From NCBI GenBank assembly GCA_947568835.1, contig OX387608.1:17394535-17458534 (forward strand): a stretch of 64,000 nt of DNA, in the 5' to 3' direction. Shown piece by piece: positions 1-9,642 of this stretch; the first letter of the stretch is position 1; each line of letters begins with the position of its first letter. The position numbers and the translations under genes were made by a program. The stretch is from Protonemura montana (Eukaryota > Arthropoda > Insecta > Plecoptera > Nemouridae). The notes beneath the pieces were generated by a model. It saw only the letters and a list, made by a program, of their open reading frames with translations. It made no database searches and was not told the DNA's origin.

Positions 1-3000
1 CACATTTTGTGCAAATTTTGGTGCTTGTACATGTCAGGGATTTGTAAGAAATTTGCATAATTGATTTTTATTGTTGACCATTGTTGCGCTAGAACGAGAT
101 GTGTACAAAGCGATCTGAACGCAGGATATTGTTGGCAATAATGGGGGCTACATTTTGTGCAATTTTGGTGCTTGTACATGTCAGGGATTTGTAAGAAATT
201 TGCATAATTGATATTTATTGTTGACCATTGTTGCGCTGGAACGAGATGTGTACAAAGCGATCTGAACGCAGGATATTGTTAGCAATAACAAGGGCCACAT
301 TTTGTGCAATTTTGGTGCTTGTACATGTCAGGGATTTGTAAGAAATTTGCATAATTGATTTTTATTGTTGACCATTGTTGCGCTAGAACGAGATGTGTAC
401 AAAGCGATTTGAACGCAGGATATTGTTGGCAATAATAGGGGCCACATTTTGTGAAATTTTGGTGCTTGTACATATCAGGGATTTGTAAGAAATTTGCATA
501 ATTGATTTTTATTGTTGACCATTGTTGCGCTAGAACGAGATGTGTACAAAGCGATTTGAACGCAGGATATTGTTGGCAATAATAGGGGCCACATTTTGTG
601 AAATTTTGGTGCTTGTACATATCAGGGATTTGTAAGAAATTTGCATAATTGATTTTTATTGTTGACCATTGTTGCGCTAGAACGAGATGTGTACAAAGCG
701 ATCTGAACGCAGGATATTGTTGGCAATAACAAGGGCCACATTTTGTGCAATTTTGGTGCTTGTACATATCAGGGATTTGTAAGAAATTTGCATAATTGAT
801 ATTTATTGTTGACCATTGTTGCGCTGGAACGAGATGTGTACAAAGCGATCTGAACGCAGGATATTGTTGGCAATAACAAGGGCCACATTTTGTGCAATTT
901 TGGTGCTTGTACATGTCCGGGATTTGTAAGAAATTTGCATAATTGATTTTTATTGTTGACCATTGTTGCGCTAGAACGAGATGTGTACAAAGCGATCTGA
1001 ACGCAGGATATTGTTGGCAATAATGGGGGCCACATTTTGTGAAATTTTGGTGCTTGTACATATCAGGGATTTGTAAGAAATTTGCATAATTGATTTTTAT
1101 TGTTGACCATTGTTGCGCTAGAACGAGATGTGTACAAAGCGATCTGAACGCAGGATATTGTTGGCAATAACAAGGGCCACATTTTGTGCAATTTTGGTGC
1201 TTGTACATGTCAGGGATTTGTAAGAAATTTGCATAATTGATTTTTATTGTTGACCATTGTTGCGCTAGAACGAGATGTGTACAAAGCGATCCGAACGCAG
1301 GATATTGTTGGCAATAATGGGGGCCACATTTTGTGAAATTTTGGTGCTTGTACATATCAGGGATTTGTAAGAAATTTGCATAATTGATTTTTATTGTTGA
1401 CCATTGTTGCGCTAGAACGAGATGTGTACAAAGCGATCTGAACGCAGGATATTGTTGGCAATAATGAGGGCCACATTTTGTGCAATTTTGGTGCTTGTAC
1501 ATGTCAGGGATTTGTAAGAAATTTGCATAATTGATTTTTATTGTTGACCATTGTTGCGCTAGAACGAGATGTGTACAAAGCGATCTGAACGCAGGATATT
1601 GTTGGCAATAATGAGGGCCACATTTTGTGCAAATTTTGGTGCTTGTACATGTCAGGGATTTGTAAGAAATTTGCATAATTGATTTTTATTGTTGACCATT
1701 GTTGCGCTAGAACGAGATGTGTACAAAGCGATCTGAACGCAGGATATTGTTGGCAATAATGGGGGCTACATTTTGTGCAATTTTGGTGCTTGTACATGTC
1801 AGGGATTTGTAAGAAATTTGCATAATTGATATTTATTGTTGACCATTGTTGCGCTGGAACGAGATGTGTACAAAGCGATCTGAACGCAGGATATTGTTAG
1901 CAATAACAAGGGCCACATTTTGTGCAATTTTGGTGCTTGTACATGTCAGGGATTTGTAAGAAATTTGCATAATTGATTTTTATTGTTGACCATTGTTGCG
2001 CTAGAACGAGATGTGTACAAAGCGATTTGAACGCAGGATATTGTTGGCAATAATAGGGGCCACATTTTGTGAAATTTTGGTGCTTGTACATATCAGGGAT
2101 TTGTAAGAAATTTGCATAATTGATTTTTATTGTTGACCATTGTTGCGCTAGAACGAGATGTGTACAAAGCGATTTGAACGCAGGATATTGTTGGCAATAA
2201 TAGGGGCCACATTTTGTGAAATTTTGGTGCTTGTACATATCAGGGATTTGTAAGAAATTTGCATAATTGATTTTTATTGTTGACCATTGTTGCGCTAGAA
2301 CGAGATGTGTACAAAGCGATCTGAACGCAGGATATTGTTGGCAATAACAAGGGCCACATTTTGTGCAATTTTGGTGCTTGTACATATCAGGGATTTGTAA
2401 GAAATTTGCATAATTGATTTTTATTGTTGACCATTGTTGCGCTAGAACGAGATGTGTACAAAGCGATCTGAACGCAGGATATTGTTGGCAATAATGAGGG
2501 CCACATTTTGTGCAATTTTGGTGCTTGTACATGTCAGGGATTTGTAAGAAATTTGCATAATTGATTTTTATTGTTGACCATTGTTGCGCTAGAACGAGAT
2601 GTGTACAAAGCGATCTGAACGCAGGATATTGTTGGCAATAATGGGGGCCACATTTTGTGCAATTTTGGTGCTTGTACATGTCAGGGATTTGTAAGAAATT
2701 TGCATAATTGATTTTTATTGTTGACCATTGTTGCGCTAGAACGAGATGTGTACAAAGCGATTTGAACGCAGGATATTGTTGGCAATAATAGGGGCCACAT
2801 TTTGTGAAATTTTGGTGCTTGTACATATCAGGGATTTGTAAGAAATTTGCATAATTGATTTTTATTGTTGACCATTGTTGCGCTAGAACGAGATGTGTAC
2901 AAAGCGATCTGAACGCAGGATATTGTTGGCAATAACAAGGGCCACATTTTGTGCAATTTTGGTGCTTGTACATATCAGGGATTTGTAAGAAATTTGCATA

Positions 3001-4600
3001 ATTGATTTTTATTGTTGACCATTGTTGCGCTAGAACGAGATGTGTACAAAGCGATCTGAACGCAGGATATTGTTGGCAATAATGAGGGCCACATTTTGTG
3101 CAATTTTGGTGCTTGTACATGTCAGGGATTTGTAAGAAATTTGCATAATTGATTTTTATTGTTGACCATTGTTGCGCTAGAACGAGATGTGTACAAAGCG
3201 ATCTGAACGCAGGATATTGTTGGCAATAATGAGGGCCACATTTTGTGCAATTTTGGTGCTTGTACATGTCAGGGATTTGTAAGAAATTTGCATAATTGAT
3301 TTTTATTGTTGACCATTGTTGCGCTAGAACGAGATGTGTACAAAGCGATCTGAACGCAGGATATTGTTGGCAATAATGGGGGCCACATTTTGTGCAATTT
3401 TGGTGCTTGTAAATGTCAGGGATTTGTAAGAAATTTGCATAATTGATATTTATTGTTGACCATTGTTGCGCTGGAACGAGATGTGTACAAAGCGATCTGA
3501 ACGCAGGATATTGTTGGCAATAACAAGGGCCACATTTTGTGCAATTTTGGTGCTTGTACATGTCAGGGATTTGTAAGAAATTTGCATAATTGATTTTTAT
3601 TGTTGACCATTGTTGCGCTAGAACGAGATGTGTACAAAGCGATCCGAACGCAGGATATTGTTGGCAATAATGGGGGCCACATTTTGTGAAATTTTGGTGC
3701 TTGTACATATCAGGGATTTGTAAGAAATTTGCATAATTGATTTTTATTGTTGACCATTGTTGCGCTAGAACGAGATGTGTACAAAGCGATCTGAACGCAG
3801 GATATTGTTGGCAATAACAAGGGCCACATTTTGTGCAATTTTGGTGCTTGTACATGTCAGGGATTTGTAAGAAATTTGCATAATTGATTTTTATTGTTGA
3901 CCATTGTTGCGCTAGAACGAGATGTGTACAAAGCGATCCGAACGCAGGATATTGTTGGCAATAATGGGGGCCACATTTTGTGAAATTTTGGTGCTTGTAC
4001 ATATCAGGGATTTGTAAGAAATTTGCATAATTGATTTTTATTGTTGACCATTGTTGCGCTAGAACGAGATGTGTACAAAGCGATCTGAACGCAGGATATT
4101 GTTGGCAATAACAAGGGCCACATTTTGTGCAATTTTGGTGCTTGTACATGTCAGGGATTTGTAAGAAATTTGCATAATTGATTTTTATTGTTGACCATTG
4201 TTGCGCTAGAACGAGATGTGTACAAAGCGATCCGAACGCAGGATATTGTTGGCAATAATGGGGGCCACATTTTGTGAAATTTTGGTGCTTGTACATATCA
4301 GGGATTTGTAAGAAATTTGCATAATTGATTTTTATTGTTGACCATTGTTGCGCTAGAACGAGATGTGTACAAAGCGATCTGAACGCAGGATATTGTTGGC
4401 AATAACAAGGGCCACATTTTGTGCAATTTTGGTGCTTGTACATATCAGGGATTTGTAAGAAATTTGCATAATTGATTTTTATTGTTGACCATTGTTGCGC
4501 TAGAACGAGATGTGTACAAAGCGATCTGAACGCAGGATATTGTTGGCAATAACAAGGGCCACATTTTGTGCAATTTTGGTGCTTGTACATGTCAGGGATT
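1..4600. repeat. 147-bp satellite array (about 31 units, open at left edge)
   Basis: Near-identical units repeat head to tail. The landmark CATTTTGTG recurs at 3, 151, 298 and 445, giving a period of 147 bp with one 148-bp unit type carrying an extra A. The array begins before the window and stops abruptly at about 4600 inside a unit. Variable positions define subtypes: GTGCAA or GTGAAA, GTACATGTC or GTACATATC, GATCTG, GATTTG or GATCCG, and ACAAGGG, ATAGGGG or ATGGGGG. Because 147 is a multiple of three and one minus-strand frame lacks stops, it reads as a 49-residue repeat; I see no reason to believe it is translated. The unit equals the length of DNA in a nucleosome core, which is common for satellites, but whether that matters here is inference. 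Confidence 0.97.
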
Positions 4601-4767
4601 GTTGAAAAGTTCGTTGAAATGAATTTCTTTGCCTTTTTATTTTGCGAGCCTTGTTTTGTTGGTGTTTCATTTTGCTGCGTTACGTTGAGATGATTCCCGG
4701 GCCCGTGTACCGGGCCGCGGGCGCACTTTCCGGGCGCACTTCACGTTGGTGAGTCACCTATAGAGGG
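4601..4767. other. Unique sequence at the satellite border with a GC-rich palindromic patch
   Basis: The 147-bp array ends here in single-copy sequence. A short, very GC-rich patch at about 4695-4740 is built from CCCGGG, CGGGCCC and GGGCGCAC words and stands out against the AT-rich surroundings. TTGGTGAGT at about 4743 resembles a splice donor and GGGTTGCAG before 4771 resembles an acceptor, but I cannot connect either to a gene with confidence. Confidence 0.5.
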
Positions 4768-5127
4768 TTGCAGTTCCATAGTCTATTGCCTGAATTGCAA
4801 TTGCAAGTATTGCCAGTCATAAAGATGATTTGCTCCATTACGGAGTTCAGGTCTCTTGGCAGCAATATTGTGAACAACCTTGTGATCTCGTTAGCTCGCA
4901 CTTCAATCGACATCAGCGGTATCCTAGAAGCAAAACAAACCCACCCTTAAAACATGGAAAGCATCGCAACGGTTGGTGAAGAGAAATTAAGTGTTCAATT
5001 AGATGATCCGGTGCCCGTGCTCCGATTGTTCAACGGCATAGCAGCAAAGGTCCCGATTCTTACAGAAAGCTATAGGACACCATCGCCTGGCAAGGAATTT
5101 ATTTCTACACGTAAAAAGGCGATGTAG
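4768..5127 (+). CDS. Exon-like coding segment, unrecognised protein, one in-frame stop
   Basis: One plus-strand frame runs for 120 codons with a single internal stop (TAA at 4948-4950). It reads as a 60-residue stretch ending GILEAKQTHP, followed by an ATG-started 57-residue stretch (4954-5127) that contains LRLFNGIAAKVP and ends in TAG. Base composition is more balanced than the AT-rich flanks, as expected for coding DNA. A possible acceptor (GGGTTGCAG) lies just inside its left end. I do not recognise the family. The peptide TSIDISGILEAK resembles TSADLQGILEAK encoded on the minus strand at 18583-18816, so the two may be fragments of one repeated gene or element. It could be a decayed gene, two exons, or chance. 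Confidence 0.3.
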
Positions 5128-5322
5128 GCCATAAGCTATCCTTTATCTCTGACATAACCTAGGCGTAACCCTACTAGATTGAATAACAACAATGTGAAGA
5201 GACTTACCCAAACAAGTTTAAAATAGTCAATCTCATAGGCTGAGAAACCTTGCAGAATCAGTCCGGGAATACTCTCAATGACAAAGTACCGTAATTTAGA
5301 AGAATATTGGAGTTAAATAAAA

Positions 5323-5397
5323 CTAGCCAGCATGCTCGCAATGCCGGCTAGCTGGCGTGAAGGTAGCTCTTTCCAGGCTATTCTGCAGGGCTTCCAA
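5323..5397 (-). CDS. Exon-like segment, possible terminal exon, unknown protein
   Basis: On the minus strand a splice-acceptor-like TTTTTTATCAG is followed by a 24-codon GC-balanced stretch starting LEALQNSLERATF and ending in TAG at 5323-5325. The flanks are strongly AT-rich. No poly(A) signal is evident close downstream. The junction with the next exon-like segment (5722-5824) is out of phase, so the two cannot be joined directly. The family is not recognised. Confidence 0.25.
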   Translation of the reverse strand: MEALQNSLERATFTPASRHCEHAG

Positions 5398-5721
5398 CTG
5401 ATAAAAAATAAATTTCGTATCCAATTCACGCCGTAAATTTGCGGTAAATTTCGAAATATAATAAAAATGATGTATATTATTTGTCAGACAATGATTGTAC
5501 AACGACATCGGTAGTAGTTGATATTTTACTATTTCACTGTTTACTAAAGGTTAACAATTTCAGCTTGAACACGATCAGGGCTCATTAATAAATATTACCA
5601 TACAAAATAATTAATTTACACCCAGTTGTATTACCAACAAGCAAAGGTTCAATAAAATATAGAAAATAATTAGAGTAATTGAGATAAAAGTAATTCATGA
5701 TGATATTAATATTTGTATTAC

Positions 5722-5824
5722 CTTCATCCTTTACCCCGCCAGTTCGGCAGCCTGCAAATATCTCTCTCGTGCCTAGTTTCAGGACGTAGCTGGTCCCTGG
5801 TTCGATGCTCGTACGCATAGTTTT
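5722..5824 (-). CDS. Exon-like segment, unknown protein
   Basis: On the minus strand TTCTTCTTACTAACAG looks like an acceptor and GATGAAG followed by GTAATAC looks like a donor. The 103 bp between them are open in one frame (MRTSIEPGTSYVLKLGTR and on to GCRTGGVKDEG), with roughly balanced base composition against an AT-rich background. This is what a short internal exon looks like, but no partner exons or family can be named. The segment also contains GGTTCGATGC, similar to a Pol III B box; no A box sits at the right distance, so I prefer the exon reading. Confidence 0.3.
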
Positions 5825-6743
5825 CTGTTAGTAAGAAGAATGTTACAAAAATGTCGTCAATCACTGTGTGTTTAAGACGGCAAACAATAATTATGTTTGG
5901 ATAACACTTGGGAGTAACTTTCTACAATCAATCATTACACCGAGCTAGAAAATAAAACTCAACCAATTTTATTTGGTGTACCTATTTATGTAATTATATA
6001 TTAGATGTTTCTGTACTCATAATTATAATTATTTGTTGGTCTATGGACTTAAGTTGTAAATAAATATTCCATGTGTACCTATTATGTATGTAATTTACCA
6101 CAGTGCAGCAAATACACATTTGTAAGAGAAATAAATACAATAAAAGAAATAATATTGGAAAGCAATTTGTTTTAGACTAGATACATTTATACATTCATCA
6201 ACTGTATAAAAGCAATGCTTTGTTAAAAAATGTTTTGGTCTACTTGAAAATTGTTTGTCCTCGACTCAAGAATTTGTATATTTTTGGGGAGTAAGTTTAA
6301 CAATTTCAATCCCTTAGCTTCAGCAGAACTTTTAATATTCATACATTCGTTAAATTTATATTAACTCACACATCTTTTATTAGCGAAATCAGTCGTTACA
6401 ATCTCCTGGTTAATAATCTATAAAATAACATTATGAATGTATATGCACGCCACAGGAAGTATGTCAACAAGAATCTTTATAAAATACACCAGCTGTTGTA
6501 GGATTATAACTTGCATCAGCCAGGTATCAAACCACTCTTTCTGGTAGAGTTAAGAGTTTTTTACATGGTAGCTATGTCCCCAAAGAACAATACCATGGAA
6601 AATCCTAGAATGTATATATAAGCATAGTAAACCATTTTTGCACAAATGAAGCTACTTACTTTCAGTATCCTTTTGACATGTACATGGTATGTATTCTAGA
6701 TTTCAGAGGTCTGCAACATGCTATAATTGTTTAATAATAATAA
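5825..6743. other. AT-rich intergenic or intronic sequence, nothing identified
   Basis: About 900 bp of AT-rich, apparently single-copy DNA. Neither strand shows a long open frame with coding character or a repeat. Confidence 0.6.
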
Positions 6744-6749
6744 TTTATT
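6744..6749 (-). promoter_or_regulatory. Poly(A) signal AATAAA
   Basis: On the minus strand AATAAA occurs about 20 bp after the stop codon of the exon-like frame at 6768-7011. This spacing is plausible for a short 3' UTR and supports that frame being a terminal exon. Confidence 0.45.
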
Positions 6750-6767
6750 CACAGAATACTTGTTTAC

Positions 6768-7011
6768 TTATATACACTTGTATCTTTCACAAGCAATTAA
6801 GTCAGTTGCACAGACTTCAAACTCACCCTCTATGCTTCTCTCCTTAATATCACGTCTAATTACATAATCTGCATTTAAGTTGCTATTGATATAAATGAGT
6901 GTGCATCCTACCTCTTTCAACTGCCTCCCAAACATAGAAACATACCTTGTGTTTGTATTGCAACGGTAGGTATACTCACTGTAGATGTCCACTGGCCGGC
7001 CGATATGATCC
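6768..7011 (-). CDS. Probable terminal exon of an unrecognised gene
   Basis: Minus strand. CTGTCTTTCCAG is a strong acceptor ending at 7012. From 7011 one frame stays open (DHIGRPVDIYSEYTYRC near the start, VIRRDIKERSIEGEFEVC later) to TAA at 6768-6770, about 80 codons. An AATAAA signal follows. An internal donor-like AAGGTATGT at about 6945 could instead end the exon after 66 bp, making the rest an alternative retained end. I do not recognise the family and see no membrane segment or signal peptide. No upstream exon could be identified with confidence between 7012 and 7290. Confidence 0.4.
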
Positions 7012-7289
7012 CTGGAAAGACAGTTTGTCTAATTGATTGCATCCTGCCAGACAGCACTGGTCATCAAGCGTACAATAAACGCTACAATATTACCATTTTA
7101 CCTTCATTTAAAAATATTTACTAGAATAGGCCCATACAACTACAATGTAATTGTCAGAAGCAAATAAACAAATATACAAAAAAAATATAAAGATAAAAAA
7201 AAACAAAGACAAGTTCAGGTAGTGGTTCAGGTAGCTAAAAAATATTCACTTCCCTCTTGGCCTTCCTGATTGGAACATTTTCCTTACCC

Positions 7290-7312
7290 TTAGGGCCAGT
7301 TGTACAATGTCC
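7290..7312 (+). repeat. Harbinger/PIF-like terminal inverted repeat, left end only
   Basis: TTA followed by GGGCCAGTTGTACAATGTCC. PIF/Harbinger DNA transposons insert at TWA trinucleotides and often begin GGGCC. Its complement was not found downstream, so the element is solo, truncated or not a Harbinger. Subterminal structure follows: an 11-bp direct repeat ACCTCCTATTA at 7331 and 7405, and a 9-bp inverted repeat ATTCACCCA (7345) with TGGGTGAAT (7381). Confidence 0.35.
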
Positions 7313-7546
7313 TATATACCCCTGGTATTAACCTCCTATTAGCTATTCACCCATTAAGCTAAAAGTAGGTTGTAAAACGGTGGGTGAATTACCACGCCAG
7401 TTAGACCTCCTATTAAACTAATCGTCGAATAGCGGCAAATCGCGCCAGAGCAATTTTTGTTTTTGAAATTGGTACCCCTAATCGCATATTTCGTGACGAT
7501 TCGACGGCGCCTACTTCACATTAATAGCATTCGACTGTCAACAAAG

Positions 7547-8088
7547 ATGGCGAACGCAGGCAAGCGAGTTCGAAATTCCAACTTCAATAGCGAAGAATGC
7601 GAGCAATTATTAGCCGTGGCTAATGATTACGCCAGCATAATAGAATGCAAAAAACAGACGCCACGACTTGGCGTGAAAGGTAACTTACTTATTTTTGTAT
7701 TTTTTAGTTATTGAACGATATTTGCCTTTGAGCACGTGGTTAGGCCGCATGGCTAGTTGTTCGGCCGACTCACTAGACATTCTTGCCAATGATATGCTCA
7801 TATTTGTTTTATCTACAGTTGCGAGCATGGGACAAAATCGCTGAAAAGTTCAACAGCGGGACGCTGAGTAAACGAAATGCAGTATCACTAAGGCTCAAAT
7901 TTGATACTTTGAAGCGCCGTGCTAGAAAAATGCACAGCGAGCGAAGGCAGTACCAGCTGCAGACTGGGGGCGGGCCATTTACTCCTCCAAAAGAGAAGGA
8001 CGAGGCAGTTTTAGAGGGAGTCCTCGGAATGATATCCCTGTCGGCCAAAGGCTTGCCTGCATGCTTCGACAGCGATCTAGGTAAATAA
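7547..8088 (+). CDS. Myb/SANT-like DNA-binding protein (two exons seen)
   Basis: Probable DNA-binding nuclear protein of the Myb/SANT-like group found in MSANTD proteins and as the second protein of Harbinger transposons. The start ATG at 7547 sits in good context (AAAGATGG). Exon 1 (7547-7679) encodes SNFNSEECEQLLAVANDYAS then SIIECKK, the first helix region. The donor is GTGAAAG before GTAACTT. Taking the AG at 7824-7825 as acceptor gives an in-phase junction reading LGVKAWDKIAEKFN; the CAG at 7816-7818 would run into a stop. Exon 2 (7826-8088) continues SLRLKFDTLKRRARKMHSER and then QTGGGPFTPP, the motif that often follows this domain. The frame ends at TAA 8086-8088, but CTAG before GTAAAT at 8080 could be a donor to a further exon. 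A Harbinger-like terminal repeat lies 250 bp upstream, so it may be transposon-derived or domesticated. No transposase is seen. Confidence 0.75.
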
Positions 8089-8304
8089 TTGCTTGTTGTA
8101 GCAAACTTATATTTGTATTTATTATTGTCCCGTTGACTGGTACATTGTACATAGTATGGGTATCGTCAAGTTATGATTATGCTATGATTATGCGTATGGT
8201 TAGAATAATTGTACATGATCATATGATACATGTAGATGAGTGGTGAAGGATAAATGATGTTTAAATAATAATAATAATGATGGTATGGTTTTGGTGAATG
8301 ATGC

Positions 8305-8394
8305 TGATATGATGCAGATATGATACAGTTATGATACAGTTATGATACAGTTATGATACAGTTATGATACAGATATGATACAGATATGATACAG
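8305..8394. repeat. 11-bp tandem repeat, likely LINE 3' tail
   Basis: About eight copies of an 11-bp unit (TTATGATACAG and ATATGATACAG). It lies just downstream, on the minus strand, of the reverse-transcriptase C-terminus at 8460-8700. It is therefore plausibly the repeated 3' tail of that LINE. Confidence 0.85.
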
Positions 8395-8459
8395 GGTTAG
8401 ATGTTGGGAGGCTGGGTCTATGGTCTAGGTACAGTTAGAGTTTGGTGGTGGGATGGAGG

Positions 8460-8700
8460 CTAATGGGAGGTGTCATGATTGAGGTATTCTGAGAGGGTAT
8501 AGAAGGGGTGTTGGATTAGGAAGGACTTAAGCTGGCTTTCAAACGATGTGAGGGAGGTTGAACTGACGATTGAGGCTGGGAGTTTGTTGTAGATTATTGT
8601 GCAGATGTAGTGGGGGCTATTTGTGAAGGAGGAGTGGGCGCGAGTCGGTAGTCTTATGTTGTTTCTGTTTCTGGTGGTGTGGTGATGGACAGAGGAGTTG
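8460..8700 (-). pseudogene. LINE reverse-transcriptase C-terminal remnant
   Basis: The minus-strand frame reads TRNRNNIRLPTR, then YICTIIYNKLPASI, then FESQLKSFLIQ, ending in TAG at 8460-8462. This order (TRN-rich stretch, YNxLP motif, FxxxLKxxL tail) is typical of the extreme C-terminus of jockey/CR1-type non-LTR reverse transcriptases. Everything upstream, including the catalytic domain, is absent; the fragment stops near a poly-G run. It is a 5'-truncated dead copy. Confidence 0.8.
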
Positions 8701-8714
8701 GGGGGGAATTAATT

Positions 8715-8740
8715 GGGGGGGGGGGGGGGGGGGGGGGGGG
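8715..8740. repeat. Poly-G run (26 G on plus strand)
   Basis: An uninterrupted homopolymer of 26 G is flanked by short GAGTTGGG/AATTAA repeats. Its length may be unreliable in assembly. It has the potential to form G-quadruplexes. Confidence 0.9.
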
Positions 8741-8829
8741 AGTTGGGAATTAAATTGATCATATGGCAGGCACCATCCTATAAGCAACTTGGACTTGTTG
8801 TGGTGAGAATCGGACTTCATCAATGATAA

Positions 8830-9366
8830 AGTATCATTGCTGAATTCAGCTATAGCAGCTACTATATCTATATATACTATCTTCTTTCTGTTGTTAGCTT
8901 TAACTGTCAAGTATTTGACATATCATAGCTGTATTGTTATTGCTGATCATTGCTGAATTCAGCTATAGCAGCGCTACTATATCTATATATACTATCTTCT
9001 TTCTGTTGTTAGCTTTAACTGTCAAGTATTTGACATATCATTGCTGTATTGTTATTGCTGATCATTGCTGAATTCAGCTATAGCAGCTACTATATCTATA
9101 TATACTATCTTCTTTCTGTTGTTAGCTTTAACTGTCAAGTATTTGACATATCATAGCTGTATTGTTATTGCTGATCATTGCTGAATTCAGCTATAGCAGC
9201 GCTACTATATCTATATATACTATCTTCTTTCTGTTGTTAGCTTTGACTGTCAAGTATTTGACATATCATAGCTGTATTGTTATTGCTGATCATTGCTGAA
9301 TTCAGCTATAGCAGCGCTACTATATCTATATATACTATCTTCTTTCTGTTGTTAGCTTTAACTGTA
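8830..9366. repeat. 113/115-bp tandem repeat, five units, dimeric
   Basis: The landmark TTGCTGAATT recurs at 8837, 8950, 9065, 9178 and 9293, so spacing alternates 113, 115, 113, 115. The 2-bp difference is CAGCTAC versus CAGCGCTAC, so the true repeat is a 228-bp dimer. Each unit carries the perfect palindrome GCTGAATTCAGC and an inverted repeat TGTCAA/TTGACA. It lies upstream of the LRR exon, probably in an intron. Confidence 0.93.
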
Positions 9367-9642
9367 AAGATTATCAAAAAATTACAGTTGCATTTTGCCA
9401 AAGAACTGATAAAGTTTATCTGAAAGTTTTGTGATTAAGTTTGGGCCAGCTAGGAGATAAAAAAGGTTTTATCTCAATTACATCTGAAAATCAGAAAAGC
9501 TCATAATGTTAATTCCTGATCTTTAAGACTTGCTACTCCTTCTAAAAGATGAAAAAATGCTTTTTATAAATGTGTCTAGTAGCAATATGAAGCCTCTCAG
9601 AAATGTTTGGGTTTGACAGTAACAGTTGTATTTGTTTTCCAG

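Noticed and set aside
279-4590. Long minus-strand open frames (465 and 897 codons) with 49-residue Cys-rich repeats
   Set aside because: They follow exactly from a 147-bp satellite whose period is a multiple of three. Start and stop are set by array edges or single variants, and no promoter or splice context is seen.
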